From: Polydactylus sextarius
Lineage: Eukaryota; Chordata; Actinopteri; Polynemidae
DNA length: 64,000 nt
Assembly (NCBI GenBank): GCA_016801845.1
Contig: CM028910.1
Location: 11,438,629-11,502,628 of the forward strand
Reading direction: 5' to 3'
In this document: positions 50,707 to 62,599 of the stretch, piece after piece
Layout: every line of letters begins with the position of its first letter
Numbering within the stretch: the stretch's first letter is position 1
The notes under the pieces: model-generated
Databases searched by the model: none
Told to the model about the DNA's origin: nothing
The model's input: the letters and a program-made list of their open reading frames with translations, nothing else
Made by a program: the position numbers and the translations under genes

Positions 50707-51929
50707 CGACACAACACAACACAAACCAACGCTGTGACACTTGCTTCCAGACCGGGCAAGCAGCAAGGAGTTGTGTGTGCTTCTGCCTGCATTAATTCTG
50801 TTAATGATCAGAGGGTCAGCCTGCCTGTGATCCCTGTCCTACCATTAAACAAATAAAAACAACACTGATTACCAGGATGTTCACTGGATGCATCAATCTT
50901 GAGTAATTAGAGAATGGTGTTTTGACTCTCTCCCCTTTTCTTTTCCTCTTTTCTTTCCCTCTTTCCCTTGCTTATACCAAAGTCAGGCAGCAGCGGCAGA
51001 TTCCTTTTAATGAACTAATAAGGGTGCGTGCTTGACTAACCAAGAAAGAGACAGAAAAGAGACAAATAAGCAGGAGGAGCGGCCTGCTTTACTGGCTAAA
51101 TAAAGCCGCTACCAACGCTAGCTTTGCTGCCTTTCTCTACAAGGGGTTTATCACTCTCCCTTTTAGAACAGAGGAAAGTAACACTGTGTTTTGTGTGTGG
51201 AGATGCCTGGATGTGTGTGTGTGCTTGTGTGTGGGTGTGTGTGTGGGTGAGTGTGTTGCCGCCTGGAAAAGGACACAGCTGTCACATTACGATCATGCAG
51301 GCCTGTAGCATTAATCTGTCTTGTAAAACCTTGAGACCTGGAGTACTGTGGTACTTAGGGTACACTATAGTATGAATGTGTGCAAACTGTTGCTGTGAGG
51401 AAATGTTGGCCAGTCCTCACAATTTCAAAGGGATAGTTGATGGTAAAGACTTGTTTTTATGATTCAGGTCGGTATTAAGGATTGTGTTTGAGTTGGGATT
51501 AGGCACTGATGGGTAAGATTTGGATAAGAAAGTGGGAAACGCTTTATGTTAAGGGGTGTCCTCATAGCTATAGAAACTCCAAGATGTGTGTGTATGTGAA
51601 CATGTGGGTGGTTGCATGTGTAAGAAGGAGTGAGATGAAGATGCTAGTGGGGCATATGGCTCAGGAATCAAATCCAGATGCTCACGCAAATCAGTGGCGT
51701 GAGGATATAGTATAGAAAAAAAAAAATAACATGATGATGAGTAAGAGCTGCAAAATTCGGGAGCTTAAAAATAAGACTGAAAACTGGGGTATAAATAAGA
51801 GCTAGAACAGAAAATAAAGGATGGAAACTGTAGGGGGATTGATAAGGAGGCAAAAAATAAACATGAGTGTGGAACAGGATGCAGCATGCAACATAAATGT
51901 GCTCCTGGTGTCGAGCTGGGTTGTTGCTT

Positions 51930-52098
51930 ATACAGTGCAATGCTGAGCTGTGTTATTCCCACACTGTGATGTGCAAAGTTTGCTATGCTGTATGTCTACT
52001 ATGCTATCCTGACTGTGCTGTTTCTGTGCTATGCTGTGCAATGTTGTGCTGTGCTGTGATAAGCTGGCTATGTTGCTTCTTTGCTGTGCTGTCCTGGG
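51930..52098. repeat. degenerate TGCTG/TATGC pentamer array
   Basis: Many copies of GCTGT, GCTAT and TGCTG at roughly 5-bp or 10-bp offsets, with substitutions, spread over about 170 bp. This looks like an old, decayed pentanucleotide satellite. Confidence 0.65.
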
Positions 52099-53014
52099 TG
52101 GTGACAGCCTCAGCCACTGACAGGTCCTTTAAATTCACCACTGCCAATTAGAGTCACTCCAGACCTGGTGGTGGGTGCACGGAGGAGGAGGGGAAGTGAA
52201 AAAACTGCTGGGACGATGGTTGCAGGCCTGACAGGCCTGATGTGGAGATGGAAATGCGGTAATTTGGAGTAATTCGGCAACTCGCTGGCGCTTGCCTTGC
52301 CTGCCTGTCTGTCTGTCCGCTGAAATAAATGGGGTCAGCAGCGTGTGATCGGCAACTTTCATTTATATGTAAATGACCCCATCGTTGCTGCAGCAGCTGC
52401 TGTGGAAGCTGCTGCTAAGTCTGTACACACAGTGAAATGCTGGACCGGAGAGAGAAAGTCGGCCAGCCTGGCTGACTCCTGTCTCCCTCCTGCTCCTTCC
52501 TTTCTCTCTCAATCTTTGTTGCTCGTCTCTTTTTTCTCCCTGCCTCTCGTATACAACATAATCTCAGTGATCCACACATATACTCCTTAAATGTTTCCCT
52601 CCCACTGTTAGAAAATTATTTCTACATTCGACAACGCAGTGAAAGCACATATTTTAGAGCAACCCTTGTATATATTTGTATATCCAACAGTAGTGGTGCA
52701 GCAAAACATTTTGTAAAATGAAAGAAAAAAAACAACAAAAAAACACAGCCGAATTCTTATCAGTAACAAGTACAAGTTTGACAAAAAAAAAGTGACGATA
52801 GGCTGTGCTGAATTGGTCTGATGAAAAGTTTGTTCCACTGTGTGGAGTGTCAGATTGAATGCTTAATCAGTTGTTATGTGAAAATATGCAAATTCATTAT
52901 GGAAAAACCAACTGGTCCAACATCTACTGAGCTCTCAGAGACAGTGAAACAAAATGAACGATACGAGCAACAATTCTGTTTGCAAATCGTCTCGATTGCT
53001 GGCAGCACATGACG

Positions 53015-53290
53015 TGTAGGGCCGACACTCGTAATCATTTTGTACGACCGATTACTTCTTTGATGAATCGTTTTCTTTAAAATGTCATGAACACTGTGGT
53101 TTACTTGATCACAAGGTGACACAAACCAAAACCAAAAGATATTAAACAGAAATGCACACAATCCATGCGACTGAAAAACAAAGTGAAAATGTGACACTTT
53201 TTTTTGATTAATAAACAATTTTGCCCAAGTTAATAGTCATTAATTAATTACATCATTCAACAAACTGATGAATCAACTTGTCTGTTGGAC
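53015..53290 (+). mobile_element. decayed teleost dispersed repeat
   Basis: A GGGCCGACACTCGTAATCA start, an AAAATGTCATGAACA segment, a CACAAGGTGACAC segment, CCAAAAGATATTAAACAG and a TAATAGTCATTAATT end follow in the order of an abundant teleost non-autonomous repeat that I know from memory (AT-rich ends with ATTAATCG-type units). It is old and diverged and has no coding capacity. The family looks like a non-autonomous DNA transposon, but I cannot assign it. Confidence 0.5.
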
Positions 53291-53399
53291 GCCATTAGAG
53301 AGTACTTCACAAAGTATTGAAGTATTTCATCTTTTCGTCTGGTGAACTTTATTGTGATATTAAAATATGTATTATTTTATATTATTATAACTCTTCCCC

Positions 53400-53690
53400 T
53401 ACAGCTTATAATGGGCATGTCCTTCCTGAAATATGCGGCAGCAGTGTCGAATACTGTAACAAAAAACAGTGGAGCGGATCAGACAGTGTATTGTAAGGCC
53501 TGGAGGTGTGTTCGCTTCATTACCTAGCTAGCCATAGTGCTGATGCAGAACCGGGGTCCTGTAAATTCCTGCTTGCTTGTGACACCATAGATAATTACAC
53601 TTCCATAAATAATGGAGTGTGCCTTGCCCACTTCCTATAGAACTCTCCTAATGAGATTAATATACAGGGAGCAGATGAAAACACTTGGCA
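53400..53690. promoter_or_regulatory. candidate conserved noncoding element
   Basis: Repeat-free block directly after the decayed mobile element, with ATAGATAATTACAC and CTAATGAGATTAATATACAG homeodomain-like clusters. Texture-based. Confidence 0.36.
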
Positions 53691-54274
53691 GGTAAATCTT
53701 AAATCTTTTTTTTTTCTCCTGTGTTTTGTTTTTAGTTAAAGGAATAATCCACCTTTTAAAAAAATATTATAAATGATTATTAGTGGTGTACAATCTACCC
53801 CTGAAGCGATTTGTATGCAATCTCCTCTACAACAAATTGGATTATGTGACAGTACGACAAAGAAGACAAGCCCTTTTGCATCGTTTCCTCACGCTGAAAT
53901 CTAAAAAGAAGGTTAGCATCACGTTAAAGCAGCCAGAGAATAAAAATAAAGTTGAGCATTTACTGTGAATCATTATGATCAGGTACGTTTTTGATTCCTG
54001 TTATTCTTTTTATTGTGTTTTGGTAGATTTTTTTTTTTTTTTTAGTTTTGTTCTTATTCTTAGAGATATTAGACCAAATGTTGACAGCGTAACTTCATGC
54101 TGGGATTTTCTTCAGTAGCAGCTACAATAATGTTTAATGGAAGGAAAGTTTTCAGCTTTCAAAAACATCAGTGATTATCTGCAGGTTTTGGTGTCAGTGC
54201 CTCAGAATAAAAGCACAAAGGATTCTTTTCCAGACTCACTCACTGAGAGAAATTACAGAGAGAAATCTATTTCC

Positions 54275-54293
54275 AAAAAAAAAAAAAAAAAAA
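54275..54293. repeat. poly(A) run
   Basis: 19 A residues. Confidence 0.9.
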
Positions 54294-54398
54294 TGAGACA
54301 CAGCAGTTTATCTAGAAAAAAAAACATCTATGGATGCATTGCTGTGAGTTTCAAATGGGTATAACTTTGACTTTTTATGGCAGATAGGGTTTTTTTTG

Positions 54399-54400
<2 letters not shown>

Positions 54401-54486
<86 letters not shown>
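54401..54486. repeat. compound (TA)22(GA)21 microsatellite
   Basis: 44 bp of TA joined directly to 42 bp of GA. The TA half is self-complementary and the GA half is homopurine, so one tract combines cruciform-prone and triplex-prone DNA. Confidence 0.97.
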
Positions 54487-54489
<3 letters not shown>

Positions 54490-55257
54490 CACCTTGACAA
54501 CATCTCCTCAGCCACACATAGTGACCACTTTCAATGTCAAAATGTTCTTATTAAAACTAATGGACAGTCTTGGACACATTAAAGTGAGCTTTTATGTATA
54601 TCGCTGCATTGCTTTTATATTTTGCGTTGCCTCTGAATCGTGTTTATTTGCCATAACTAATTCATGAGGAGATGTCTTTGATGATACATTGATTTCATTA
54701 TCAAAATCTTTAAGCTATCTTTCATCTAGAGTGCGTCTTTTATTTATGCCGAGTCTTGAAAGATGAAATATGTGGGACGATATAATTTGGCTCTCTGGAC
54801 CGAACTGTTTTGGATTTAAGTTAAGTAAATAATTCATGTCTTGAAATAGTTCCATCTGGTATACATATGAAGTATGGCAAACATACACAGGAGAGTTTCA
54901 CATTTCTGCTGTGAAAAGGATCTACCTTTTAATAAAGTTGTTTCTTCTGTCTCTTAAGTGAAAGATCTTAACGTGCCCCACGGGCTGAACCGATATCTGT
55001 TCAAAGTGGGATGATAATCCCACAGATGATGTTTCAAAGACAACTTTCAAAAACTTTATCTGTCCGTGCACATCTGAGGATGTAACGCCCGTGTGTGTGT
55101 GTGTACACGTCTACAATATGAACGGAGTCATCAATGAGGATTGAAGACTTTTTTTAGGGTTACTATTAGGAAGATGTATCATTTTTCTCACAGTACTGAG
55201 CACATAAAACACCATTCTGCAGCTGGTGAAAATTCCTCCTGAAAGTGTAACAGAAAA

Positions 55258-55258
<1 letters not shown>

Positions 55259-55282
<24 letters not shown>
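55259..55282. repeat. (CA)n microsatellite
   Basis: 24 bp of CA. Confidence 0.95.
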
Positions 55283-55288
<6 letters not shown>

Positions 55289-55418
55289 ACACTGCATTTC
55301 CATTCTCATAGTTTCCTCTCAGTTATATTCACTCTGCTCTCCAATTCCTTCCCAACTGCCAAGGCAATAAAATCACATCACACTGGAACAGTGGCTAATA
55401 AATTTCATTTGTTTGTAC

Positions 55419-55420
<2 letters not shown>

Positions 55421-55465
<45 letters not shown>
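55421..55465. repeat. (AC)n microsatellite
   Basis: 45 bp of AC, UG in the CELF pre-mRNA. Confidence 0.97.
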
Positions 55466-55469
<4 letters not shown>

Positions 55470-56531
55470 CTGTTTTGTGACCCTTTTCATTTGAAAACAC
55501 ACATACATCGACCGTGTGTGTTGCTATGATCAGTAGCTAATAAACATGGTCTTGTGTCCTGACACGCTAATGACCGAGTTGTCATGTGGTGCAGCAGTCC
55601 TTATTGGACAACAGACCGCTTGACTGTGCTTGAAGGACATCCAAGAACTACAAGAGCTCAATCACATTAAAGTTTATTTTCTAATACATGGTCCTAATGA
55701 AAGTATGCACTTCACAATAAATTCATAAGCCTTACTATAAGTGCCACTCTTATCACATAAAGTGACATTAAATCATTTTAGAATATCTGAGCATTTGAAA
55801 CCGCAAAGCTGAGTTAAAATGAAACAAGCTTGACTCAATACTCCCCTGGTCAAGAACAAATTAATATGTGAATATGTCTCTTGAAGCCTGAAGGTTACTG
55901 AAGTGTGTGGCATGTCATCAGGTAATGTGGAACACGTATAGTGTAAATTCTGACGTTACAATTCTCTATCAGCATCTCTATTATACATTTTCACTTTTAC
56001 ACAGTGCACGGTTGTGTACTCTGCCCCTCGTAATAACACCACACAGTACTATTAACACAATAAAACATGTCGGCTTCAAAGAGCATAGGGGGGGTGATGG
56101 GTGGAAAGAAGGTGTGGGAGGAGGGGAGAGGGTGAGGGCTGCTTTTAAACTCAAACCACAGCTCCCCAGTATCCCATCACTGGCTTAGGTAATATTGAGG
56201 GAGAAAATAGTTCCACTGATGTCTGAATACTCAACCACAGTGTCTGGCTGTGGAGGGGAAATAAAGAGCGGGCCTAATTAAAATTTCAGAGGTACCAGCT
56301 GGGTGTCTGATCCCCCCTCTCCCAATGTCCTTGTGTCTGGATTGAGACACACTCACCTTGATTTCTTCATTTATTAACCTTGACAGAAACAAATCTGCAT
56401 CTCCACTCACAGTGCCACAAAGCGTGGATAATGGGGCAAGTATGCAAACATACAGTGAATGCACACACTCACTCACAAAGGATAGCACACACGCATACCA
56501 ATGTACATAGACACTTCCACTTTCTACACAA

Positions 56532-56632
56532 ACACACACACACACACACACTGTGAACACTTTAATGTACCTGCATACACATGTACGCACACACACACAA
56601 ACACACACAAACACACACACACAAACACACAC
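56532..56632. repeat. two CA tracts, perfect and interrupted
   Basis: A perfect AC tract (56532-56551) and an interrupted one with AAAC steps (56587-56632). The 176-codon minus-strand frame over this region is driven by Cys/Val codons from the repeat. Confidence 0.9.
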
Positions 56633-56981
56633 GCTGTAGGCGCAGACAAGGCCATTCTTTAATGAACAGCTTAATGGGCAAAGAAAGATACAACAAAGCC
56701 GTCTGGGAGGACTGTTTGTAGTGAAGTGATCAAATACACTCAGCAATGATATCCTTAGCATGAATAGTTATGATGATAAGCACGGATGAATATGAAATCA
56801 GGTTCATTTTCAATAAATTGAAGCATCATTTTGCCACCGGTGCAGCATCCAGGGACAGGCAGATCAACTGGAAAACTAATTCTTCATCATTTATCCATTG
56901 TAAAATGCACAGCTGATGAAAGATTTTAGTGTCACTTAGCATTTTGATTAAGTTTTGTGCTTGAATGCCGTTTCACAGTGC

Positions 56982-56997
56982 TTTTTTTTTTTTTTTT
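56982..56997. repeat. poly(T) run
   Basis: 16 T residues. Confidence 0.88.
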
Positions 56998-57119
56998 GTC
57001 TGTGCGTTGAAAGTGAGAGCTGATCGAAAAGTGCTAGCAGGAGATATATGAAGAAACAAGAACAATGTGTTTGTACATGTACACCCATGTATTTGTGGGT
57101 GTGTGTGTGTGGTGTTCCC

Positions 57120-57275
57120 CCAAGAGGAGCTAAATTGAGGGGCCGTATCTTCATTTGGCCTGCTGGATGGCGACCTTGCAGCCCCGTCTCCGTGTGTTTC
57201 GTGACTGCCTAATGAAGACTTCAGGGCCAGGCGAACAAATTCTAATAAATTGCCGTGCTGTGACTGAAAAGTAGC
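57120..57275. promoter_or_regulatory. candidate conserved noncoding element
   Basis: Repeat-free, balanced block between poly(T)/GT and CA repeats, with GCCTAATGAAG and TTCTAATAAATTGCC. Texture-based. Confidence 0.33.
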
Positions 57276-57285
57276 TGTTCTAGTG

Positions 57286-57410
57286 CACACACACACACAT
57301 ATACACACACATACTGTACACACACAGTGCGCGCACACACACATAAACACACAAAAGGTATCCATTAGCACACATGCACCGCCGCACAAACACGCATGTA
57401 CACACACTCA
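57286..57410. repeat. interrupted CA-rich cluster
   Basis: Several short CA tracts with TATA, GCGC and CATG interruptions. Confidence 0.88.
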
Positions 57411-57753
57411 TTGAATATTAGACAGTGCATTAATTCTCATCAGCTCGGGAGCAAAAGTGGATGTGACGGTGTGTCCTGCAAATGCCTCGTGTTCTTTTTT
57501 TTTTCCTCTCTCTCACAGAACAAGCTCCTTTAATAAAAACATCAGAACTTGATATGTTTAAGAAAGAAAAGAAAAAAACACACCCACCTATTGGAAAAAA
57601 AACCCTTCAACCAATCTAACACAACAGAAAATAGAAGAAATCTTCACAAGGATAGGAAAAAAAAAACCGAGAGAGCAAAGGAGTGAAAGGGTCAGGTACC
57701 TGTGTGAGCTAAATGTTAGTTCGAGTTTGCACCTGCATGTTTGTTTTTCTGCA

Positions 57754-57779
57754 GTGTGTGTGTGTGTGTGTGTGTGTGT
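57754..57779. repeat. (GT)13 microsatellite
   Basis: 26 bp of GT on the plus strand. Confidence 0.95.
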
Positions 57780-58427
57780 TGGGAGTGGTAGTTGTCACCA
57801 TAGCGATGTCTGACCTTTAACGGTGTTCCGAAGTTAGGTGAAGTTGTCTTTCTTCTTCACTTAAAGGGGACTGACATTTAATAGTCCCCACAGGTCAAGG
57901 AGGGTAACAAACACCAAATAAAGGCTGCCAGATGCCTAAAAAAAGAAAAAATCTCACTCTGTGGAGTTGAGTGAATGGCTTTGTGTGTATGTGCGTGTTC
58001 TTTTATAAAGTCGTATAATGTTGGCTAGTTATTCAAATAATATTGCAACACACCATCTTGCTATATCATTCCATCTTGTCGCACCTTTTCCCTTCGCCTA
58101 AAATCGTCCCTCTTCTCATTTTTTACTCATTACTATTCACATTTTTTCCTCTTGTTGACCCCAACACTTCTTGCTACTGCTACTGTACCTGTCCGGTCCC
58201 CGTTCCATGGCAATTAAGTGTAAGCAAGGGAGAGGTGGTGAGATGGAGGGATAGAAAGGAGGAGTGATGGCCCAAGGCGTGCCATGCGCTCCACCACATA
58301 GAGTTGCCATTGGTCACTGTAACAGATCCCTGTCTCTGGAGTTTTAAATGATTCAAACATTTGCCCTTCGCTGTTCCTGTGGTGGGCAAAGATGTTCCTT
58401 GCCCCGTCTCCTGCTCCCACTCTGCCT

Positions 58428-58444
58428 CCCCTCCCCTCCCTCCC
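58428..58444 (-). other. compact G-quadruplex / i-motif
   Basis: Four C runs (4, 4, 3, 3), each separated by a single T on the plus strand, give a minus-strand G4 with one-base loops, the most stable class. Because the CELF gene is on the minus strand, the G-rich version is in the pre-mRNA of intron 2. Confidence 0.8.
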
Positions 58445-58959
58445 TCCTCTGCCTCACCTCTTTGTCGTTACCCGGTTTCTCAGCAACTTCCACCCTTTTA
58501 TCACAATACCCTGTGGAATACACAGTTTACATTTTCACAATTTATTAACTTTTTTCATTTTTTTTTCTTTTCCACTTGTTCATAATTTGTTATTTTGGAG
58601 TTTTCATCCACTGCTAAACCCCAGCTAATTGTTCATCGTCATTTCTTGGACACCCAAAACATTTGAGATGTTCAATAAGCTCAACGTTTACTACCCAATA
58701 GAACAAAATATCCCCCTGCTGTTGTTTTTACTGCCATCCATATTTATACATATATACAGTACAACAGTGATCCATGTGCACACAAGCTTATTAAATGTTT
58801 GATACAATATGAATTTGGCAACACAACTTGAGTGAATATCGACTACAGTCTAACAGGAGACGGCAGCATATAAAGCAAGACCACAGCCTAATAAACCTGA
58901 AACAATAATAACCCACATCTTGAACCCAAAGCCTGGAACAGAGGGAGATGTATTTGGAT

Positions 58960-59235
58960 ATAATTGGCAGACTTTTCTCAGTTCTTGGCAGGCACCATAG
59001 TGGACTAAAAATGAGAGGCGAAATGTAGTGCGTTCAGTTGACAGAGCTCCAGGGAGGTAAGTCGTTCATCCCCCAGAACTAAGCAGCGGAGGTGAGCAGA
59101 TGAGGGGAGGCCAAGGGTGCAGCGGGCAAACGGCAACACAGCAGCGCAACAAAACTCTCGAGCCCTAATGACTGACAGACCGAGAGCAGATGAGCTTGCA
59201 GTAAATACATTAATTACATGGACCAAGGTCAAGCA
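58960..59235. promoter_or_regulatory. candidate conserved noncoding element
   Basis: Repeat-free, GC-richer block with ACATTAATTACATGG near its end, running into the degenerate pentamer array. Texture-based. Confidence 0.33.
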
Positions 59236-59312
59236 GATCTGAACTGAGCCCGAGCTGAGTCGAGCTGTGCCGAGCTGAGCTGGGCCGAGTTGTCTCTCAC
59301 TAAGCTGAGTTA
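59236..59312. repeat. degenerate GAGCTG pentamer/hexamer array
   Basis: About ten imperfect copies of GAGCTG or CGAGCTGAG in 77 bp. It resembles the pentamer array at 51.9-52.1 kb in character but not in exact sequence. Confidence 0.75.
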
Positions 59313-60000
59313 GGCCTCAGTGCAGGGCTAGTGGAGGATGTTCAGTCTCTGCGGAGTTTGCATTGCAATCCCCAGGCCTCATTAAGGATGCAGAGAGGTT
59401 CTGACTCCCATCACCTGTGAGCTTTTTATATCTGGCATAATCTCTTAGTAGATATTTCTTACATCCAATAATGAGCAAGTTATTACTCCATACAACGGAG
59501 AGGGGGAGCTGGGGGGAAAGGAGAGAAGGAGGGAGGAAGAGAGGGAAAGAAATAAAGTGAGGAAATATAAAAAGAGCTGAAATACAGAGAGATGGAAAAT
59601 CCACTCACATTTAAAAGGCAATAGCGATAAGGAGGCATCCCTATTCAGTTTGGTTGTTAACATCAGCAGTGTTTACAGCATTATGACCCTGGTAAAAATC
59701 AAATAACTTGACAGTCTTTCTGCCTGCTGCCTGCTGGGGCTTCGGAGGGAGTGAAGGGGAAAATGGGAGCACAGAAGGGGAGCAGTGCTGCCTAATAAAT
59801 ACATAAATAAGTGCATAAATAAACAGAGCATCAGACCTCTGCCTGACATGGCAGAGACAGCACCTGAAGCACTGGAAGGCGAGTCATCCTTCTCCCTCTT
59901 TCTCTTCTCTCTGCTGTCTGCATTGATTGATGTGAAGGAGGAGGATCAAAGGCTGCTGAACGGTAGTACTCAGGAAGATGGAGAGATAGAAAGGGAGGAA

Positions 60001-60041
60001 GGGGAATGGGGGTGAAGGAGGGATGGGGAATGGAGGGGGGG
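60001..60041 (+). other. G-quadruplex motif in purine tract
   Basis: Five or more G runs within 41 bp on the plus strand, inside a longer purine-rich stretch that starts near 59978. A C-rich stretch with three long C runs follows at 60184-60206. Confidence 0.6.
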
Positions 60042-60559
60042 TTAACAGATAGAGAAGTTCAGGGCCCTGCTGTCTGTCAGTCAGCTCTACGAAATGACCC
60101 TCTAACTACAGGGCTAAGTCAGACATTAAGGCCTCTAGAGTCAAAGAGGATTCACTCATTCTCATTCTCCCTCTCTCTGTTCACCCCCCCTCCTCCCCTC
60201 TTCCCCTCTCTCCTTTATCTTTTCTCCTCTATGTCCCATCCTGAAGAGGAGGAGCAGGGCCAAGCACCATTAATCTCCTATCTAATAACACTGGTAATGT
60301 TACACATTATTGGAAAGAGATGGGCAAAATGAACCAATAAGTTATCTGATATGGTTCTCCCTTCTCTACGCACGCTCCAATCCCAAGGACATTTAGGCAA
60401 AAAGAAGAGACACAGATGCAGTGACTGAGGAAGACAGAGAGAGAGAAGGAGAATTAGTGATGGAAAAAGGGTGGGCAATGTAAAATATTTCCTGCTATCG
60501 ACCTCTTGGCCAGAGACATGCATAGATTTCTGTATGTGGAAGATAAGTGTCTTTGATAA

Positions 60560-60800
60560 AGTAGGTTAGCATTGATTAATCCATGAAATCTTGGGGCTGT
60601 GGACTTGAAGTTAATGAGTAAGGTTTTCTATTTTCTCTGCAATCTCTCACGACATACGTTCTCAGCACAGCCCTGGGACCCCAGCGGCTGCAGCTCACTG
60701 GCCCCTCCACCCCCTCATTTTCAACGTCTGTTATTTTGGGCTAAGATGGCCAATCAATGAAGTTGACATTTGTTACGGTGAAGGATTCACAATGCAATCA
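60560..60800. promoter_or_regulatory. candidate conserved noncoding element
   Basis: Repeat-free block with TAATCC (60577-60582), a YY1-type AAGATGGC (60743-60750) overlapping a CCAAT box (60750-60754), and TCAATGAAG. Texture-based. Confidence 0.34.
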
Positions 60801-60964
60801 TGGGATAAGGGTTGTAAGGGGCTGCTAGGTGCATATAGAAGGGGTGGAAAGGTCATGGCTAATCTAAAGGGAACAGGAGTTATTTATCCATACACACCAG
60901 AATAAAAAAAGAAGATGAGAGACACAATCTATATATACAGCTCCTGGGGGGTTATGGAGCTGCT

Positions 60965-60965
60965 G

Positions 60966-61005
<40 letters not shown>
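60965..61005. repeat. (CG)n-(CA)n microsatellite
   Basis: A short CGCGCG lead-in joined to 34 bp of CA, the same arrangement as at 1484-1643. Confidence 0.95.
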
Positions 61006-61009
<4 letters not shown>

Positions 61010-61274
61010 AACAAAGCGTCCTATCTGCCGCAAAGTAATTTCCCCCCCTATTTCAATTGGTAATAAACACTGTGCATCAAGTGACCTATCTCACAGGCCA
61101 TAACTGAGTTTTGTAGCAGCGTTCAACAGCTCACGAGGATGAGAGAATTTCAATACGTCATTAAACACTCACCCCTGTATGAGGTTAGGCTGGAGATAAC
61201 CCTGTTTCAAATGTCCACCTGCATCATTTGTGCTGCGTGTTTTTCTGCCACATTTAATACACTATGACATTTTC

Positions 61275-61293
61275 TTTTTTTTTTTTTTTTTTT
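61275..61293. repeat. poly(T) run
   Basis: 19 T residues. Confidence 0.9.
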
Positions 61294-61766
61294 GCATGCA
61301 GCCGTAGTGAAGGAAGGCAAAGCAAACAGCATGATGGCTGTACACATCAGTCACATTTAGAACAACCTTGAAACAAATAGCACTATGGACGCATCCTCGG
61401 GCACAGTGCGCTGGGAGAAAGAAATCAAGGGAGACAGACAGGCAGGCATTGCAGGCAGGCAAACAGGCAGCTTTCTCTTTCTTTTCCCTCCCTATCTCTC
61501 TCACTGACTGTACATCAACACCTCTGTTGCCCACACTCTTTCACATTCTGGTCTCTCCCTCCTCTCGCTCACATTAATCCATCTCTCTCTCTCCGCTGTA
61601 AATCATCCCTCTCTTCCTCAACCTCAGCAGCAACTGTGCGGAGGAGGTAGAGTGGATGTCAAAATATTTGGCAGCCATCTCTAGTGCCGGTGTAGCATTT
61701 TAACCTCCGTGGTTATTACACATACACAGGTTTGTCTGACATCCCCCTAGGCATTAGCCTTGAAAT

Positions 61767-61794
61767 CTCTCTCTCTCTTTCTCTCTCTCTCTCT
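61767..61794. repeat. (CT)n microsatellite, one interruption
   Basis: CT dinucleotides broken by a TTT step. Confidence 0.9.
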
Positions 61795-62075
61795 TTTCCA
61801 ACTCTCCCTCTCTCCATTCATCACATCATTATCCTTACAGCAAGGATACACAAACAACAAGCTCACCCCCACCTTCACTGCTCAACGCTCTGTGAATGGC
61901 TGAAGCTTTACGCCAAACACAGCATGCCCCTAATCCACCAGAGTAAAAGCTGGAGTAAGGCAGAGGGCTCACCTTTTCAGCTCACTGCAACCACTAGAGT
62001 GAGGATGGACAAGCAGAACACATGCACTCAATCTTAGCAGTTGTGTAACTGCACACCACGCCCCCTTGCTGCACA

Positions 62076-62094
62076 TACACACACACACACACAC
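62076..62094. repeat. (AC)n microsatellite
   Basis: 19 bp of AC; more short CA stretches follow to 62140. Confidence 0.9.
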
Positions 62095-62464
62095 TCACAT
62101 AAATAAACACAACATGGCACTCTCTCACGCACACACAGATACTTTCAGTAGCTAATTATCTAATTCCTTTCCTCAGCATTGACTTGGGAGTGTGTAAATC
62201 ACGCATGTTGCAGGAACTCTCACCCCCCAGGCTCTGTGCCACCACCATGCAAACACGCACATACATACACACATGTAGCATCTCCACCTTTAGGTCTTTG
62301 TTTCAGTGATTTTTTTTCCCTGACGAGGTGTAGGTTATTCCAGGAAGAGAAGACAAGCCCACAGGGCTCTTGACAGCTCGTGTAAATCAAATGTCATAGA
62401 AAGATCTAATGGTGCTGCATGGACCTGATATACGGTGCTGTAGTGTGCTGACAGTTGCATGTGC

Positions 62465-62511
62465 TGTGTGTGTGTGCATATGTGTGTGTGTGTACATACA
62501 CAGTACACACC
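62465..62511. repeat. GT tract facing a CA tract
   Basis: An interrupted GT tract (62465-62493) is followed at once by ACATACACAGTACACACC, so the two halves can pair as a hairpin. Confidence 0.8.
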
Positions 62512-62599
62512 AACATATATGGACACACACCAGTGCATTTCTACACAAGCACAACCAGCATGTATACGCTAATGCAGTACATAACGTGCAGCTTAAGTG

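Noticed and set aside
56231..56761. 176-codon minus-strand frame, the longest in the window
   Set aside because: It consists largely of Cys/Val from CA repeats, with no domain and no splice context.
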